A stretch of 64,000 nt of DNA from Ophioderma brevispina (taxonomy: Eukaryota; Echinodermata; Ophiuroidea; Amphilepidida; Ophiodermatidae): the NCBI GenBank assembly GCA_023653785.1, contig JAMKCH010010129.1:1-64000 (forward strand), written 5' to 3'. How positions within the stretch are numbered: the first letter of the stretch is position 1; each line of letters starts with the position of its first letter. A program made the translations under genes and the position numbers. The notes beneath the pieces were generated by a model, which was not told the origin of the DNA, searched no databases, and worked only from the letters and a program-made list of their open reading frames with translations. This document shows, piece by piece, positions 1 to 10,949 of the stretch.

Positions 1-430
1 GAGTCAATGTATTTGAAATATTTCCAGAATACTTAAAGGGGCATTTCGTGATCACAACCTCGTCCCTCCCGACTCGCCTAAAAAAAGTTGAAGATTTTTC
101 ATATCATCCTAACCGTTGGCCTTAGTAATTAATCCCATGTGTACAAAATCTTATACCGTGCAAATCGGTCGCCTCCTGTAGAAATTTCGCAAGGATTTTG
201 TATTTTCCTGTCCGTAAACAGACAGAAATTAACAGTACAGTGACCTATGGGACCACGTGGGAAACACGTATTTGCTCATAACACAAAACCGCAAGATCAG
301 ATCAACTCAAATTTCGTGAATACGTTTTTTCAAGGATATCTAGTGACCATGATAACAGAATGTGCTGGAAAATGCACGCAATGCACCTTTAAAGTTGACG
401 GATAAGTTCTATAGATTTCATAAGTTACTT
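1..430. other. No gene recognised
   Basis: I see no coding exon, RNA gene or clear repeat boundary in this stretch. Confidence 0.5.
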
Positions 431-668
431 CTTTCCAACTGAAGAATTGCAGAAAAGGAAGAAAACGCAGTGTTCCAAGATACGATCTCCATTCAGTTAC
501 GTGTTGTAGTAAGTGTCCTTGCGGACAGTAATGTCTTAAAATTTCTGATTTTGTCCTTATTATGTAGCTTCTGGGCCTAATATATAGGATACCTGTACTT
601 GATAAAAACATGCAAAAATCTGATTTTTATGATTTTTTTGATTTTTTGATCTAGCAAATCACTGATGT
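430..668 (+). repeat. Truncated copy of TTAA MITE family F2 (3' part)
   Basis: The stretch matches the right two thirds of the complete element at 52518-52879, including the block around the shared word GTTGTAGTAAGTGTCC and the terminal word GCAAATCACTGAT. The left end and the TTAA flank are missing, so this is a decayed copy. Confidence 0.6.
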
Positions 669-835
669 ATTTTTGGATTTGATCTAGGCAAAGCGTCAGG
701 GGTTTCATTGAGGGTAGAGAATAACCGGTATGATCGGTATTTTTGAAATCAGGCCGATTATGACCATTATCAGTTCATCAAATTCTCATTTTTTTACTTT
801 TTCACGTTTTCTATACCGATTATATTCACCTAACA

Positions 836-1560
836 CGGCCGAGATGCAATGAGAGCCAACGAAAACGTTGTACCGGTCGGAAAAAAATGTTTTTCGTTGC
901 ATCTCGGCCCGTCAACACAACTATTTTTGGGTCGCGCAAATGAGTCTCATTGGCCCTCATTGAATCTGGGCCGTCTTACCGGAATTTGACGCGATGTTTC
1001 CCCTCATTGCATTTGGGCCTTCTTTACGGAAAATGACGCGATGTTCCTCGTTGCATTTGTGGGCCGTCATTTCCCGGGAAATGATGCGATGCTTCACTGC
1101 ATTTCGACAGTTTTTGCCCGTCAGAAGGCGCAATGCCTTTTCCAGGCGTTGTGACACCTGTGTAACAAATGCCCATAGACAATTCGCTTTCCGAGGGGAT
1201 AGCGCCCACCATTTTCGATCAAGCTATTTTTTTAATTATGGCATAAACGTATTCATGACGTAACCGGAAGCATGCGTAGCATAATAGCGCCACACTCACC
1301 GACTATGATGTACGTAATAGAGCCACTCACGACTGGTGGCGAACTATAAGCTACAAATTTCACATGCAGATCAGTGTGCAGTACGCATCCATTATTTAAT
1401 TTATTATTTCATTTATTTATTTATTTATTTAATTTTATCCCTGTTTAATTGCATTTTCACGCGTGTGTTCTCTTTGCATCTGGACGTCTTCCGGGAACAT
1501 GGCGTCGATGTGTTTCGTTGAATCTGGGCCGTCTTCCGGGAAAATGACGCGATGTTTTCG
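836..1560. repeat. Degenerate minisatellite, unit about 47 bp
   Basis: Units built on GGGCCGTCTTCCGGGAAAAT followed by GACGCGATGTTT recur near 960, 1010, 1055, 1480 and 1520, each preceded by a CATTGCATCT-like word. The same CATTGCATCTCGG word occurs in inverted form at about 840 and 895, forming a short hairpin. A TTTA microsatellite lies at about 1393-1430. No coding exon is recognised; open frames here follow the repeat. Confidence 0.6.
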
Positions 1561-1913
1561 TTTTTCGTGTTTTCCAAAAAGTACAAGCGATTAATGTGAA
1601 CTTTGATATAAGGACCTTCGTGGTAACAAGATAGTGTGGGCTACACTAAGAGTCAATCGAGGTAAATTGAGGGTTTTGGTTAAATGTGCATTTTGGTGAT
1701 TCAGTTGCTTCTGGGCTTATTATTGGTTCAATATATGCCAGAGAGAAAAGCATACCACAGTCCCCCACTAATTTCAGCTAATTTGCAAACATGAACAAAA
1801 CGTATTTTTGGGAGCCATCTTTATTACGGACTGCATTAACTACTTGTTTTAATAATGTAGGTCGCTTTAATTTTCAGTACTTTGACAATCACCTTTATCT
1901 GTACTGTACAAGC

Positions 1914-2401
1914 TTAACCCCAAGCCTTACCCGGGGTGGGGGGGGGCCACTTGTTATTCAAGGTGGATATGATGCGTGGAACAAGAAAACGCGTAAAAAT
2001 GGTACTTTTTTTCCAACAGGCGATGTACGGCACGTACTTGATTAGGTGGTCAAAAACAGCAAAATATGGAAAAAGGGTAGTTTTTTCGTAACCCTGACAT
2101 TGTATGTACGCAGTCAACAATAAATAAAAAAATTATTTGTAATTTGTGGAGTAAAGCAACATGAGGCAAAGCCAGATATAAGGGTATATTATCAACACCA
2201 TGCATTGCTTACTTGTTTAAAGGTAGCAACTGACAAAAAGTAGCTTAGTTTATGGTAGCACAAACAAACAAATGCTTGTTTAGTGGTATGTTTTTTACCG
2301 TGGAATAACTTTTAGGGTGCCTTTCAGAGTCCATGTTTTCACGAGCATCATATCCACCTTTGAATACAACTGGGCCCCCCCCCCCCCCCCGGGCGCCTTA
2401 A
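1914..2401. mobile_element. Foldback MITE with G/C-homopolymer inverted ends
   Basis: The arm at about 1926-1990 (a G run, then a word ending GGTGGATATGATGC) is repeated in inverted orientation at about 2333-2400, where it begins GCATCATATCCACC and ends in a C run of about 18. The outer right edge is TTAA (2398-2401), and a TTAA lies near the left edge. No open frame relates to a transposase, so it is non-autonomous. Confidence 0.6.
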
Positions 2402-2639
2402 CCTACCTTCTAGAGATCGGCGTAACCAGAGGGGGGCAGTGAGGGCAACCCCCTTGTTGGGAAATCTTGCCCCATCTCTGCCCCCCACTACTAATTTCAC
2501 AGGTCAGGGGGGGGGGCAAGACTCCCCCTGCCTCCCTCTGGTTATGCACTTCCTCCTACCTGTAGGGATTTAATGATTATATACATTCCGAGATTGAAAA
2601 GTCCCAGGTACGTACTTAGCAGCATCCACATTCCTGAGG

Positions 2640-3010
2640 GGTAGTAAATGCCCAGGAGGCACTTATCAAGCAACTGCATCTATTTTGTGGTCACCTACCT
2701 TAGGCAGAAAGACACATGGGATCACTTGTCCACTGTAGTGTTGTCTGTTGTTGTTGTCTGGTGTCGTAATATCCAAACCAAATTTGGGTCACAGGGGCAA
2801 CAGGACGTCCTCCATTTGTTGATGAGGTCAAAGTCGCATTACCAAGGTCAAAGTCATGTGAGGTCAAGTTGTAAGGATAGCTGTGAAAATGTAAATTGAC
2901 CGCATTTGAAAAGTTGGAGGCAATTGGAACAAGCTGGTATGGGGTTTACATGCAATCCCTCATTTGTTTATGAGGTCTGTTTCTAATACCTCCATTTTGT
3001 GATTAAAAAT
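2640..3010 (+). repeat. Dispersed 'DR1' repeat, copy 1
   Basis: Diverged copy of a family found also near 3.7, 4.7, 5.7, 7.6 and 33.7 kb. It carries the TGTTGTCTGTTGTTGTTG block, an AATATCCA-AACCAAATTTG block, then GAGGTCAAAG and AAGGTCAAAGTCATGTGAGG. The tandem AGGTCA half-sites are slightly degraded in this copy. Confidence 0.65.
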
Positions 3011-3699
3011 ATCAATTTGATTTCTCAGGTTTATTTGAGAAAGCATTTCTCACGGAAAAGGAAAAGTACTTTCGTGTACTTAAAAAGAGAGCAGGGAATT
3101 CCAAAGTGCTATTTTTTTTTCTTCAGTGTTTATGATTTTTATTCATTGAAGATAGCAAATCAATAGAAGTACAAAGGCGAGCAAGCAGTAACTATAAACA
3201 AAATTAAGGTAAAAACATATTGAGCTCACACCTGGTACTACAACTAGATAGATTGCACAATAGGGGAAATGGGAGAATTTGAGAATTTTTCCTTTTGACC
3301 ACCTCTGTAGCCCCATGAATGTACCGTGACTGCAATTTAACAAAATTGAGAGGGTGGGTTTCCACACCTGTTGTTTTGGCATGGAATGACCCTTATTTAA
3401 CCCCGTCGGCTTGAACTGATGCGACAAAATTACCTCACGAACTCAGAGTTCCATGGAATATTATCTGATTATAAGTTGTTGACTTTGCATGCTGTCATTT
3501 TGAAGTCTCGCTGTGAGGACATATCTTCGTTTGAATGCCAATGCTTCTTGTGGACATTCGTGGACATTCTCTGTGCACATCTTGTGTGTATTATTTACTA
3601 TGTAATATTGTTTTGGATAACAAATCTTGAACCCAAACGATTAAAGATCATTAAATTCTGTTTAATTCAGTCACGTGTTGAACAGGATCAATTGTTGTG

Positions 3700-3850
3700 T
3701 TTAAGGTTTTCTGACCTTTGGACGTCTACGAGACGTCATAACAGGTCAGAAGGTCACATATCAAGGTCAAAGGTCATGTGAGGCCTATCATTCACAAACC
3801 GCAATGGCAGACGACACAAGCGGTCCGAGGACCGATGTATTTTTTTATTA
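3700..3850 (+). repeat. DR1 repeat, 3' terminal part, with DR1 and DR2 half-sites
   Basis: Contains AGGTCA-GA-AGGTCA at 3743-3756 and AGGTCA-A-AGGTCA at 3764-3776. It ends with a short hairpin GGTCCGAGGACC and a T-rich tail, matching the 3' ends near 6260 and 34050. Confidence 0.65.
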
Positions 3851-4199
3851 AATACCCAAGAGGCATACATAATCACTCTAATAACATGCCAAGCTGTGGT
3901 CCTGTTAGGGTTAATTTGTTAATATAACCTGTGCAATCAGCATAGAATGTTAGATCTGGGAAGAACATGAGGGAATGGAAGCTCCCTATTCAGTTGGTGT
4001 TAAAAACAACATTCATTTGTGCCGTGCCTTCTGTATCAGATTCAGAACATTGTCCTCAAGCTATTTTTTTAATTAAAGTCAGCAATTATACTGGTGTATA
4101 TTGCTTGTGATATCATGCTGTGTCACCAATCCATTATTACTTTTTTCACAGAAAAGTCTTGAATATATAAGTAGCATATTATCAGGTGATTTTTTTTTA

Positions 4200-4570
4200 G
4201 GTTGTCTGGTGCAATTGGAAAGACCATATGTGAGCATCAGGCGGTGGCGGCCAAGCCTCATTCATTATAGCAACTCGCCAAAAATGTCAAAAGAAATTAC
4301 TGCAATACTGAGTGCAAACCACAAACCAATTTGGGTGCTTTAATGTGGGTTGTCATGGGTATTCCCATGACCCACATACGACCTCGTCCTCGTTCGTTAT
4401 TCATACAAAAAAATCAGAAATAACCCTTCCAGTGGAGTTGATTCTTCAACTCCAACAGTTTTGGAATAAGAAAATATTCCTTGACAACATATAAAAAATT
4501 CAGAATTTTTCGTGAAGATTTCGCTTTTACGTGTTAAACCAGTGGCGACGTCTGAAATTTGGATTTCTTG
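4200..4570 (+). repeat. Dispersed repeat 'X' (copies at 48.3, 49.3 and 56.8 kb)
   Basis: Blocks such as GGCCAAGCCTCATTCA, TTATTCATAC, GAGTTGATTCT and AAATTTGG-ATTT recur in order at 56770-57190. Parts recur at 48310-48495 and 49286-49330, where the repeat is split by the THAP-bearing element. No coding capacity was recognised. Confidence 0.5.
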
Positions 4571-4621
4571 GCCGCCCTCCTCTGTGTGGGCATGATTCGT
4601 CTATGTGTGTGTGTGTGTCAA

Positions 4622-5143
4622 ATATTTAGTATTTGTAGTTTGTTTTACCTTACTGTCACTTTCTAGTGCATTGATGATGGATTAAGTTCATAGTAAGTAT
4701 GTTTATACATTGAGACAAGGGGTCTTATATGGGGTAACACATAACGAGGTCAAGACAAATAGGGATCACGTTGTTTACTGTACTGTTGTCTGTTGCTGTT
4801 GATGTTGTCTGTTGTGAAAAAGGGTTAAACATTTACCTGTAATATCCACACTTCAATGGGTTTCAACCAAATTTGAGTCATAAGTGTAATATAGGATCCC
4901 TCATTTGTTGAGGAGGTCAAAGGGCACATACCAAGGTCAAAGGTGATGTGAGGTCATGTTGTAGGCTGAAAATGTAAAATTGACTCAATTAGTTATACCA
5001 AAGTTTTAAATCCGGTTTTTTCCCCGTTATAATGAGGGTGGCCGGATACACCTCACTCAGCAATACTGCTGTGTGAGGATTTATTGGAGCAAAAGAAAAG
5101 TTGAAGTTCAATTGGAACCAAACTTGGTTTATGGATATTACAC
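4622..5143 (+). repeat. Tandem duplicated unit A (DR1 repeat with LINE 3' tail inserted)
   Basis: This roughly 520-bp unit is repeated almost exactly at 5626-6146. It consists of the DR1 repeat (half-sites AGGTCA-A-AGGTGA at 4934-4946) interrupted at about 4990-5095 by a segment beginning ACCAAAGTTTTAAATCCGG. That segment is the 3' end of the LINE family seen at 43.0 and 55.7 kb. The 33.9-kb copy of the DR1 repeat lacks the insert. Confidence 0.75.
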
Positions 5144-5171
5144 AGAAAAAAAAAAAAAAAAAAAAAAAAAC
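5143..5171. repeat. Poly(A) tract
   Basis: About 28 A residues at the left edge of the foldback element; possibly a retroposition tail or a slippage tract. Confidence 0.8.
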
Positions 5172-5575
5172 CATTGGTCTTTGCACGAAAACATAAAATT
5201 ATATCAATAGTTCGTTTTCTTCCGCAAATTTTGATACCCTTCTTGCCCCATTGTGATCAATATTGCCAACACAATACCCATTATAAGAAAATCTCGCCCT
5301 TTTTAAAAGTTGCAATAAAAGATATAGCCATATTGATTGCCATTCAGTGAAAGACCGCATTCTTCCCGTGAAGTGTGTGTTACTTAATGCATGGTTGTGT
5401 ATTGTAACCTTGTAATAATGTCTTCAAGTGCAACTTTGAAAATGTGACACATTTTCGTAAAATGGACATTGTGTTGGCGATATTGATCACAATGGAGCAA
5501 GAAAGGTGTCAAAATTTGCAGAACAAAACAGACTATTGATAGCATTTTATGTTTTTGTGCATAGACCAATGGTTT
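5171..5575. mobile_element. Foldback element between the duplicated units
   Basis: A left arm starting AAACCATTGGTCTTTGCAC (5168-5320) is repeated, imperfectly inverted, at 5420-5575, ending GTGCATAGACCAATGGTTT. The arms span about 150 bp and enclose about 100 bp of unique DNA. No transposase frame is seen. Confidence 0.7.
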
Positions 5576-5625
5576 GTAACTTATGGGGGTATTTAGACAT
5601 GCTGCGTTACTTTTTTTTGGGTCTT

Positions 5626-6146
5626 TATTTAGTATTTGTAGTTTGTTTTACCTTACTGTCACTTTCTAGTGCATTGATGGATTAAGTTCATAGTAAGTAT
5701 GTTTATACATTGAGACAAGGGGTCTTATATGGGGTAACACATAAGGAGGTCAAGACAAATAGGGATCACTTTGTTTACTGTACTGTTGTCTGTTGCTGTT
5801 GATGTTGTCTGTTGTGAAAAAGGGTTAAACATTTACCTGTAATATCCACATACTTCAATGGGTTTCAACCAAATTTGAGTCATAAGTGTAATATAGGATC
5901 CCTCATTTGTTGAGGTCAAAGGGCACATACCAAGGTCAAAGGTGATGTGAGGTCATGTTGTAGGCTGAAAATGTAAAATTGACTCAATTAGTTATACCAA
6001 AGTTTTAAATCCGGTTTTTTCCCCGTTATAATGAGGGTGGCCGGATACACCTCACTCAGCAATACTGCTGTGTGAGGATTTATTGGAGCAAAAGAAAAGT
6101 TGAAGTTCAATTGGAACCAAACTTGGTTTATGGATATTACACAGAA
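5626..6146 (+). repeat. Tandem duplicated unit B
   Basis: Near-identical to 4622-5143 apart from a few small indels. The DR1-like pair is at 5933-5945. Confidence 0.75.
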
Positions 6147-6275
6147 ATCCTCATTTGTTTTATGAGATCAAATGTCACATATCAAGGTCAAAGGTCATAT
6201 GAAGCCTATCATTCACAAACTGTAATGGCAGGCGGCACTAGTGGTCCTTCCGAGGACCGCGACATATTTTTTATC
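6147..6275 (+). repeat. DR1 repeat, 3' end with perfect DR1
   Basis: AGGTCA-A-AGGTCA at 6185-6197 is followed by a variant of the terminal hairpin (GGTCC..GGACC) and a T-rich end. It continues the repeat that unit B begins. Confidence 0.65.
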
Positions 6276-7020
6276 TCCTGCCCAGACGCTTGGGCCAATT
6301 TGCAGCCAAACTTGATTATAAGAACCACTGGCCCAAGGTTCATATGTGGTGTACTCCAATTGTCTTGAGATTTCATGTGGGCTGATTGATTCAGGGGCAT
6401 TCTTTGACAATCTATCCATTGGTTTTCCCAACACATACCAAATGCTACAGTCGCCAAATTTGGTCATCTTTAGCACTGACCCAAGGGCCAATATGAGGTG
6501 ATGGGTGTACACAGATTGGGGTCAAAGGTTATGTGGGTGGATTAAAGGGGCATTCTGTCATTTTGGTTAGGTTGATTGGTTTTTGTATCTCCTGTCCAAA
6601 TGCTTGTACCAATTGCAGCCAAACTTAATCAGAAGAACCACTGGCCCAAGGTTCACATGTGGTGTACTCTGATTGTGGTGAGAGTTCATGTGGGCGGATT
6701 AAAGGGGCATTCTTTGAAAATCTATTCATTGGTTTTCCTGCCACAAATCAAATGCTTTAAAAATGCAATTTTAAATTAAGGTGATTTTATGCTAAAATTG
6801 TGTTTAGTTAAATGAGTTTTTGGAATACAGGCCTAAGTGCTTCTATCTACTCTACCGGTAATGATCATCAACACCAAATACTTCAATTTACAATTTTCTT
6901 CTTTGATGGTGATACTTCAGATATATATAACAAAAGCAGAAGTGGACAATTCTTTGTGAAAGTTTTCATTTCAAAAGTTGTTAGAATTTAAAGATGCAAT
7001 GAGAGATTCCATGTCATCCA
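6275..7020. other. Unassigned spacer with an internal degenerate duplication
   Basis: Phrases such as CACTGGCCCAAGGTTCA and GGTGTACTC recur at about 6325 and 6645, giving an imperfect 300-bp tandem repeat. No gene recognised. Confidence 0.45.
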
Positions 7021-7079
7021 TAATGGAGAAGTTAATTTCTGTTTGAATTAGGAATTATGTGGATGAACATAATATTTTG

Positions 7080-8400
7080 TCAGAAACCAGTATATGGTTT
7101 TTCACAGTGGAAGAAATTGCAAGCAAATGTTGGTTAAACTCTTTCATCTTCTTAGCAAATCTCTTGATGACCGTAAATGTAATCTTGTAGATGGTATTTT
7201 CTTGGATTTCAGCTCTGCATTTGATAAAGTAGACCACAACATTTTACTCTCAAAACTCCATTCATTGGGTATCCAAGGTTTTCTTCTTGAGTGGATTCAA
7301 AACTTTCTTTTCAGGTGGAACCAGTGGGTTGTGTTCAAGGGTGCAGTTTCAGAGTGTGTTCTGTAACCTCGGGTGTTCCTCGGGGCACTGTTCTTGATTC
7401 TATTTTCTTTTTTTTTGTCAATAATTGAAATGTTGTTCTCTCTTTCAGTTTGCAGATGATCACACAATACTTCTATTTTTATCATCCTGGCTTGAAAAGC
7501 AGTAGGGGCATTTTGCGATAGTGCACATGTCCGTTTACATGTGTGTGTGTATGTGTGTGTTGAGTTCCAGTTTGGTTAGGTCTTATTTGAAAAATTTAAG
7601 TCTGATTTAAACCAGACTTGGGGTTAAGGTGCAGTAGGGGTTCCTTCATATGTGAATGGTGTCAAAGGTCATAGACCAAGGTCAAAGGTCATCTGAGGTC
7701 ATGTTGTATGTGTATATATGTGCATGTACATGTATGTGTGTGTGTTCGTTCCACTTTCGTAGGTTTTTGTTTTTCACGTTTCATCTGAGATCATGTTCCA
7801 GACTGCCATCTTGCCAGGGGGATGACGTAAGTTTACTTACTGTATTTTTAGTGAAATTGATCATGATGTTCTTCAGAATGATATTCGCAACATTTTTTAA
7901 TTGGACTTTTCTTATAAGTTGCCTTTTCAATCTTTCTAAATGCTCAGTTATGCACATGACTAGATCTAAGTCTCCTGATTATTGTGATAATTACACTATG
8001 GGTGAGAGTAAACTTGCTGAAATTAACATTTCAAATTTTCAGTAGGGATCTTTCCTTTGACTTAAATATAGCTGCAATTTCAAGTAAGGTTTCAAAACTC
8101 TGGCTTCATCATATGTCTTCTATGCATTAATTAACCTATACAAAGCTCTCATTTTGCCCCATATTATTTACTCTGCATGTGTTGGGCACCTCATAAAGGA
8201 ATCATTTGGATAGGTTAGAGAAAGTGCAGCAGAAAATTACACAAACTTTATTCTTAATAAGCAATGGCGGATGCTCGCCCACTTGAGCAGACTTCTTGAT
8301 TTGAATCTAGTCAGGCTTGAAGATGGTTTCAAAATTCAAAGGCTTGTTCTGGGTTTTAAGATTTTACATGATTTGACCCCTGCTTCTTTTGATTCTTGAA
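7080..8400 (+). pseudogene. LINE reverse transcriptase fragment (CR1/Jockey/Rex-like), broken
   Basis: This is a decayed non-LTR retrotransposon ORF2. Around 7094-7366 the frame reads a G/S-rich start, then LDFSSAFDKVDHN (the palm block with the first catalytic aspartate) and a W-I-x-x-F-L block. After a frameshift come SVTSGVPRGTVL and FADD (about 7450-7470), the second catalytic pair. The C-terminal thumb region resumes at about 7845 (x-LQNDI, FNLSKCSVMH), then LYKALILPHIIY and KILHDLTPA up to about 8390. Several stops and shifts interrupt it. A 335-bp segment carrying the DR1 motif is nested at about 7505-7840, between FADD and the LQNDI block. The endonuclease half is missing. The clade is inferred from motif style only. 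Confidence 0.75.
7505..7840 (+). repeat. DR1 repeat nested in LINE
   Basis: Half-sites AGGTCA-A-AGGTCA sit at 7679-7691, next to GT-rich runs. The host LINE reading frame is interrupted at both edges of this segment, so the repeat arrived after the LINE. Confidence 0.6.
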
Positions 8401-8424
8401 TTTAGCACAGCAAATTGCAGAGTA

Positions 8425-8560
8425 CTAGGCTTAAGGGATATTTTTGATAGAAGGCTAATTACACAAGTGCACAAATCAGAATTCACATTTTTTTAGGGAC
8501 GCCAAAATTTGAAATCACTTGTTGCACCTCCCTGGATAATTAAATAAATGAAATATAAAA
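8425..8560 (+). repeat. 3' fragment of TTAA MITE family F1
   Basis: GGGATATTTTT, AAATCAG and TTAGGGAC..GAAATCAC followed by TTGCACCT match the right end of the F1 element that ends at 40653. Confidence 0.5.
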
Positions 8561-10625
8561 TAGCCAAACTGCTTATATTGAGCATTATTGCACATGGATT
8601 AGACCTTCCATTATCACAGACCTCACAAGGATCTTTTAAGTTTGAAATATCCTCAACTCCCATTTCAACTGGTAGTATCCCCAATTCAAGGTGCATGTTC
8701 CGATCGTCTTTTGAACCCCCCTGATTTACCCGGAAGTAGTACCCATTTTGATATCAGATGAAAGGCCCATATTTTCCTCATGTCTTCCTGAAATTTGGAG
8801 CCCTCAAATCCATTCATTCTCAGAAGATAAACCAAAATGCTGACTTAAGTTAACCATCAATATTAGCACAGTATTGAATAGGAACTTTGCATTAAGCCTT
8901 ATTGCTTCTACATCGAAACCGCAAGTTTGTTTTCCCACGGTACTTGCTGGGACATAAGTGCCATGCTCTCAAATCAAGTAGAGAACACATAGACATAAAT
9001 GGGAACAAGCACCCTTAAAAAAAATAGTAATAATTTGGAATGAGTATTTCTTGGCAAGTGCAATTCATTTTGGTTTTGGCAACAATCTGTATACTGAGCA
9101 GCCAACTGTCAGAATGTCTTAGTACACCTGCTCGATGCACCTGGACGTCACATGACAGCACCACAGCTTTTCAAAGTTTTTCATTATTATGACAAATCCA
9201 AAGTAAAACTAATAATTTCGCGGTTCTCGGCTTTCACTATTCGTGATGGGGGACTTGTTATAGGTTCCGTACGGAACCTTATAAGACGTGACCTGCAGTG
9301 TTAGTAACTTTTGTCACCTACCTCGGGGTGGGGGGGGGGGGGCCCTGTTTAATACCCCAGGGCCCCTTTGCAACTTATGTCCACTTTATTGTACCTCCCC
9401 AGATTCTAAAGTCCTAACTGCCACCATGTCCCTTCTCAACTACACAAGATCCCCTTTTTCATTGTCTCAGAGCCCCTTCCCAGCTGCCACCGAGGGCCCC
9501 CATCCTTCTCAAGTAATTAAAACTCTCCTCATCTAACACAGGTGCCCTTTCCCAACTAACGCCAAATAGGCCAATTCCCAAATACGGATGGGTCCTCCGT
9601 TCCAGACAACCTGATCCTTTTCTGAACTACCCAGATTTCTCTTCGCCAATTACCCCTGTTCTCCTTCCAAACCACCCCAGGGTTCTCCTTTCCCCGAACA
9701 ACCCCATTTCATGCCGCCACAGCACTCCAGCACTGAGTTTACTAATATTAACAATTGTAAGCATAATTTAGTTCTCGAGGGCCCTTTTGGGAATTGTTTG
9801 CCTCAGAAGCTTAATTTGAGCAAATTTGAGTTCTAAAGCCTACATATTTTCCTCCAAATCCATTTATAAGGCCCTAATTAAAGACAAAAATCAGTTCCAA
9901 GTCCCCCCTAAGTTCAAAAGTCGTGCAACACACATCCTTACCCAGAGTGCCCCCGGTCTCTCGCCTCTCACACTCTCCCTTTTTCCCAGCTGAATTTTCG
10001 GCCAAATGTTACGTTAAAAGCTTTCTCAATTTTTTTTTAATTCTAAGGGCCTATTAAAAGACAAATCAAGCTTCCCAGCTCGTCAGTTGGAAGTTGGCCA
10101 CACAAATCCGTACCCAACATCGGCTCAGAAGACCTTCCCAAGTACCTTTTCGCCTACAAATCGTTTCCGTGCCACCGGGAACCTCTTATAGCAATAACAC
10201 GTATCATCGTTCCGCACAACAAACGCCCCTTGTACATTATCAGAGCGGCCCGCTTAAGTCTATCGGGTTCAATTTCTAACGTATAGTAATGTGAACGATC
10301 AAGAAAGTATTCTAGATTGATCGCGCTTCTTGGTGTAAAAATATGTTCAATTTTTCTTCATCTTCAGAATTTCCTTGAAACCACCAGAAAACTAGTATCA
10401 ACTGTAGGGTATTTAGAGCGTACGTTGAGCGAACAGGAATTGAGTGGAGGCCCCCTAACGTCTGCCAGCGGCACGATTAAAACAAAGGCGCGTAATATGA
10501 GACTATTTACATCAATTACTGATTTACGGCACAACAGGGTATCAGCTCTGGTTTTACAAATCCACCGTACTTTCGTAATACTTTCCCCGCATGATTCCCT
10601 ACTTCTAATGATAAATTTCTAGTAA
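8560..10625. other. No gene recognised; C-rich degenerate tract
   Basis: 9300-9760 and 9900-10140 are unusually C-rich, with a G run at 9327-9341. The short frames here have no family features. A phrase around 9800 (TTTGAGCAAATTTGAGTTCT) resembles the degenerate array at 57.7 kb. Confidence 0.4.
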
Positions 10626-10949
10626 TTACAAGTTGTCATGTGTCATATCCAGCATTTTTCTTTTGTAATCGTGTTTGTGGTTTATTTGGGTAAGATGTAC
10701 CAGATCAACAGGGTCGGTAACTTGGACGGGTAACCGGGGACGGTAAACTGAGTCTAGGATTGAAGTGAGACTGAGTCTAGGCAAGGATGTATGATTTGTC
10801 TGGCGATGAACGGGACTAGGAATATCGACTTCAATCATTGCATTTTTATTTTCTTTTGGACTTGGCAATTTCAATTCATGTGCTGGGGTGCTTAAACTTG
10901 GAGTTGGTGTACCGTTCGTGACCGTGTAGTCTAGCGTATAGCTGTTCAT
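10626..10949 (-). CDS. Hypothetical 107-aa protein
   Basis: Uninterrupted frame from an ATG at 10949 to a TAA at 10626. The product is hydrophilic, rich in P, S and T near the N terminus, with many H, K and D residues later. It has no signal peptide, membrane segment or motif I recognise. Codon choice looks mixed and protein-like rather than repeat-driven, which is the only reason to list it. No splice sites or promoter are evident. It could be a small single-exon gene, one exon of a larger gene, or chance. Confidence 0.25.
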   Translation of the reverse strand: MNSYTLDYTVTNGTPTPSLSTPAHELKLPSPKENKNAMIEVDIPSPVHRQTNHTSLPRLSLTSILDSVYRPRLPVQVTDPVDLVHLTQINHKHDYKRKMLDMTHDNL

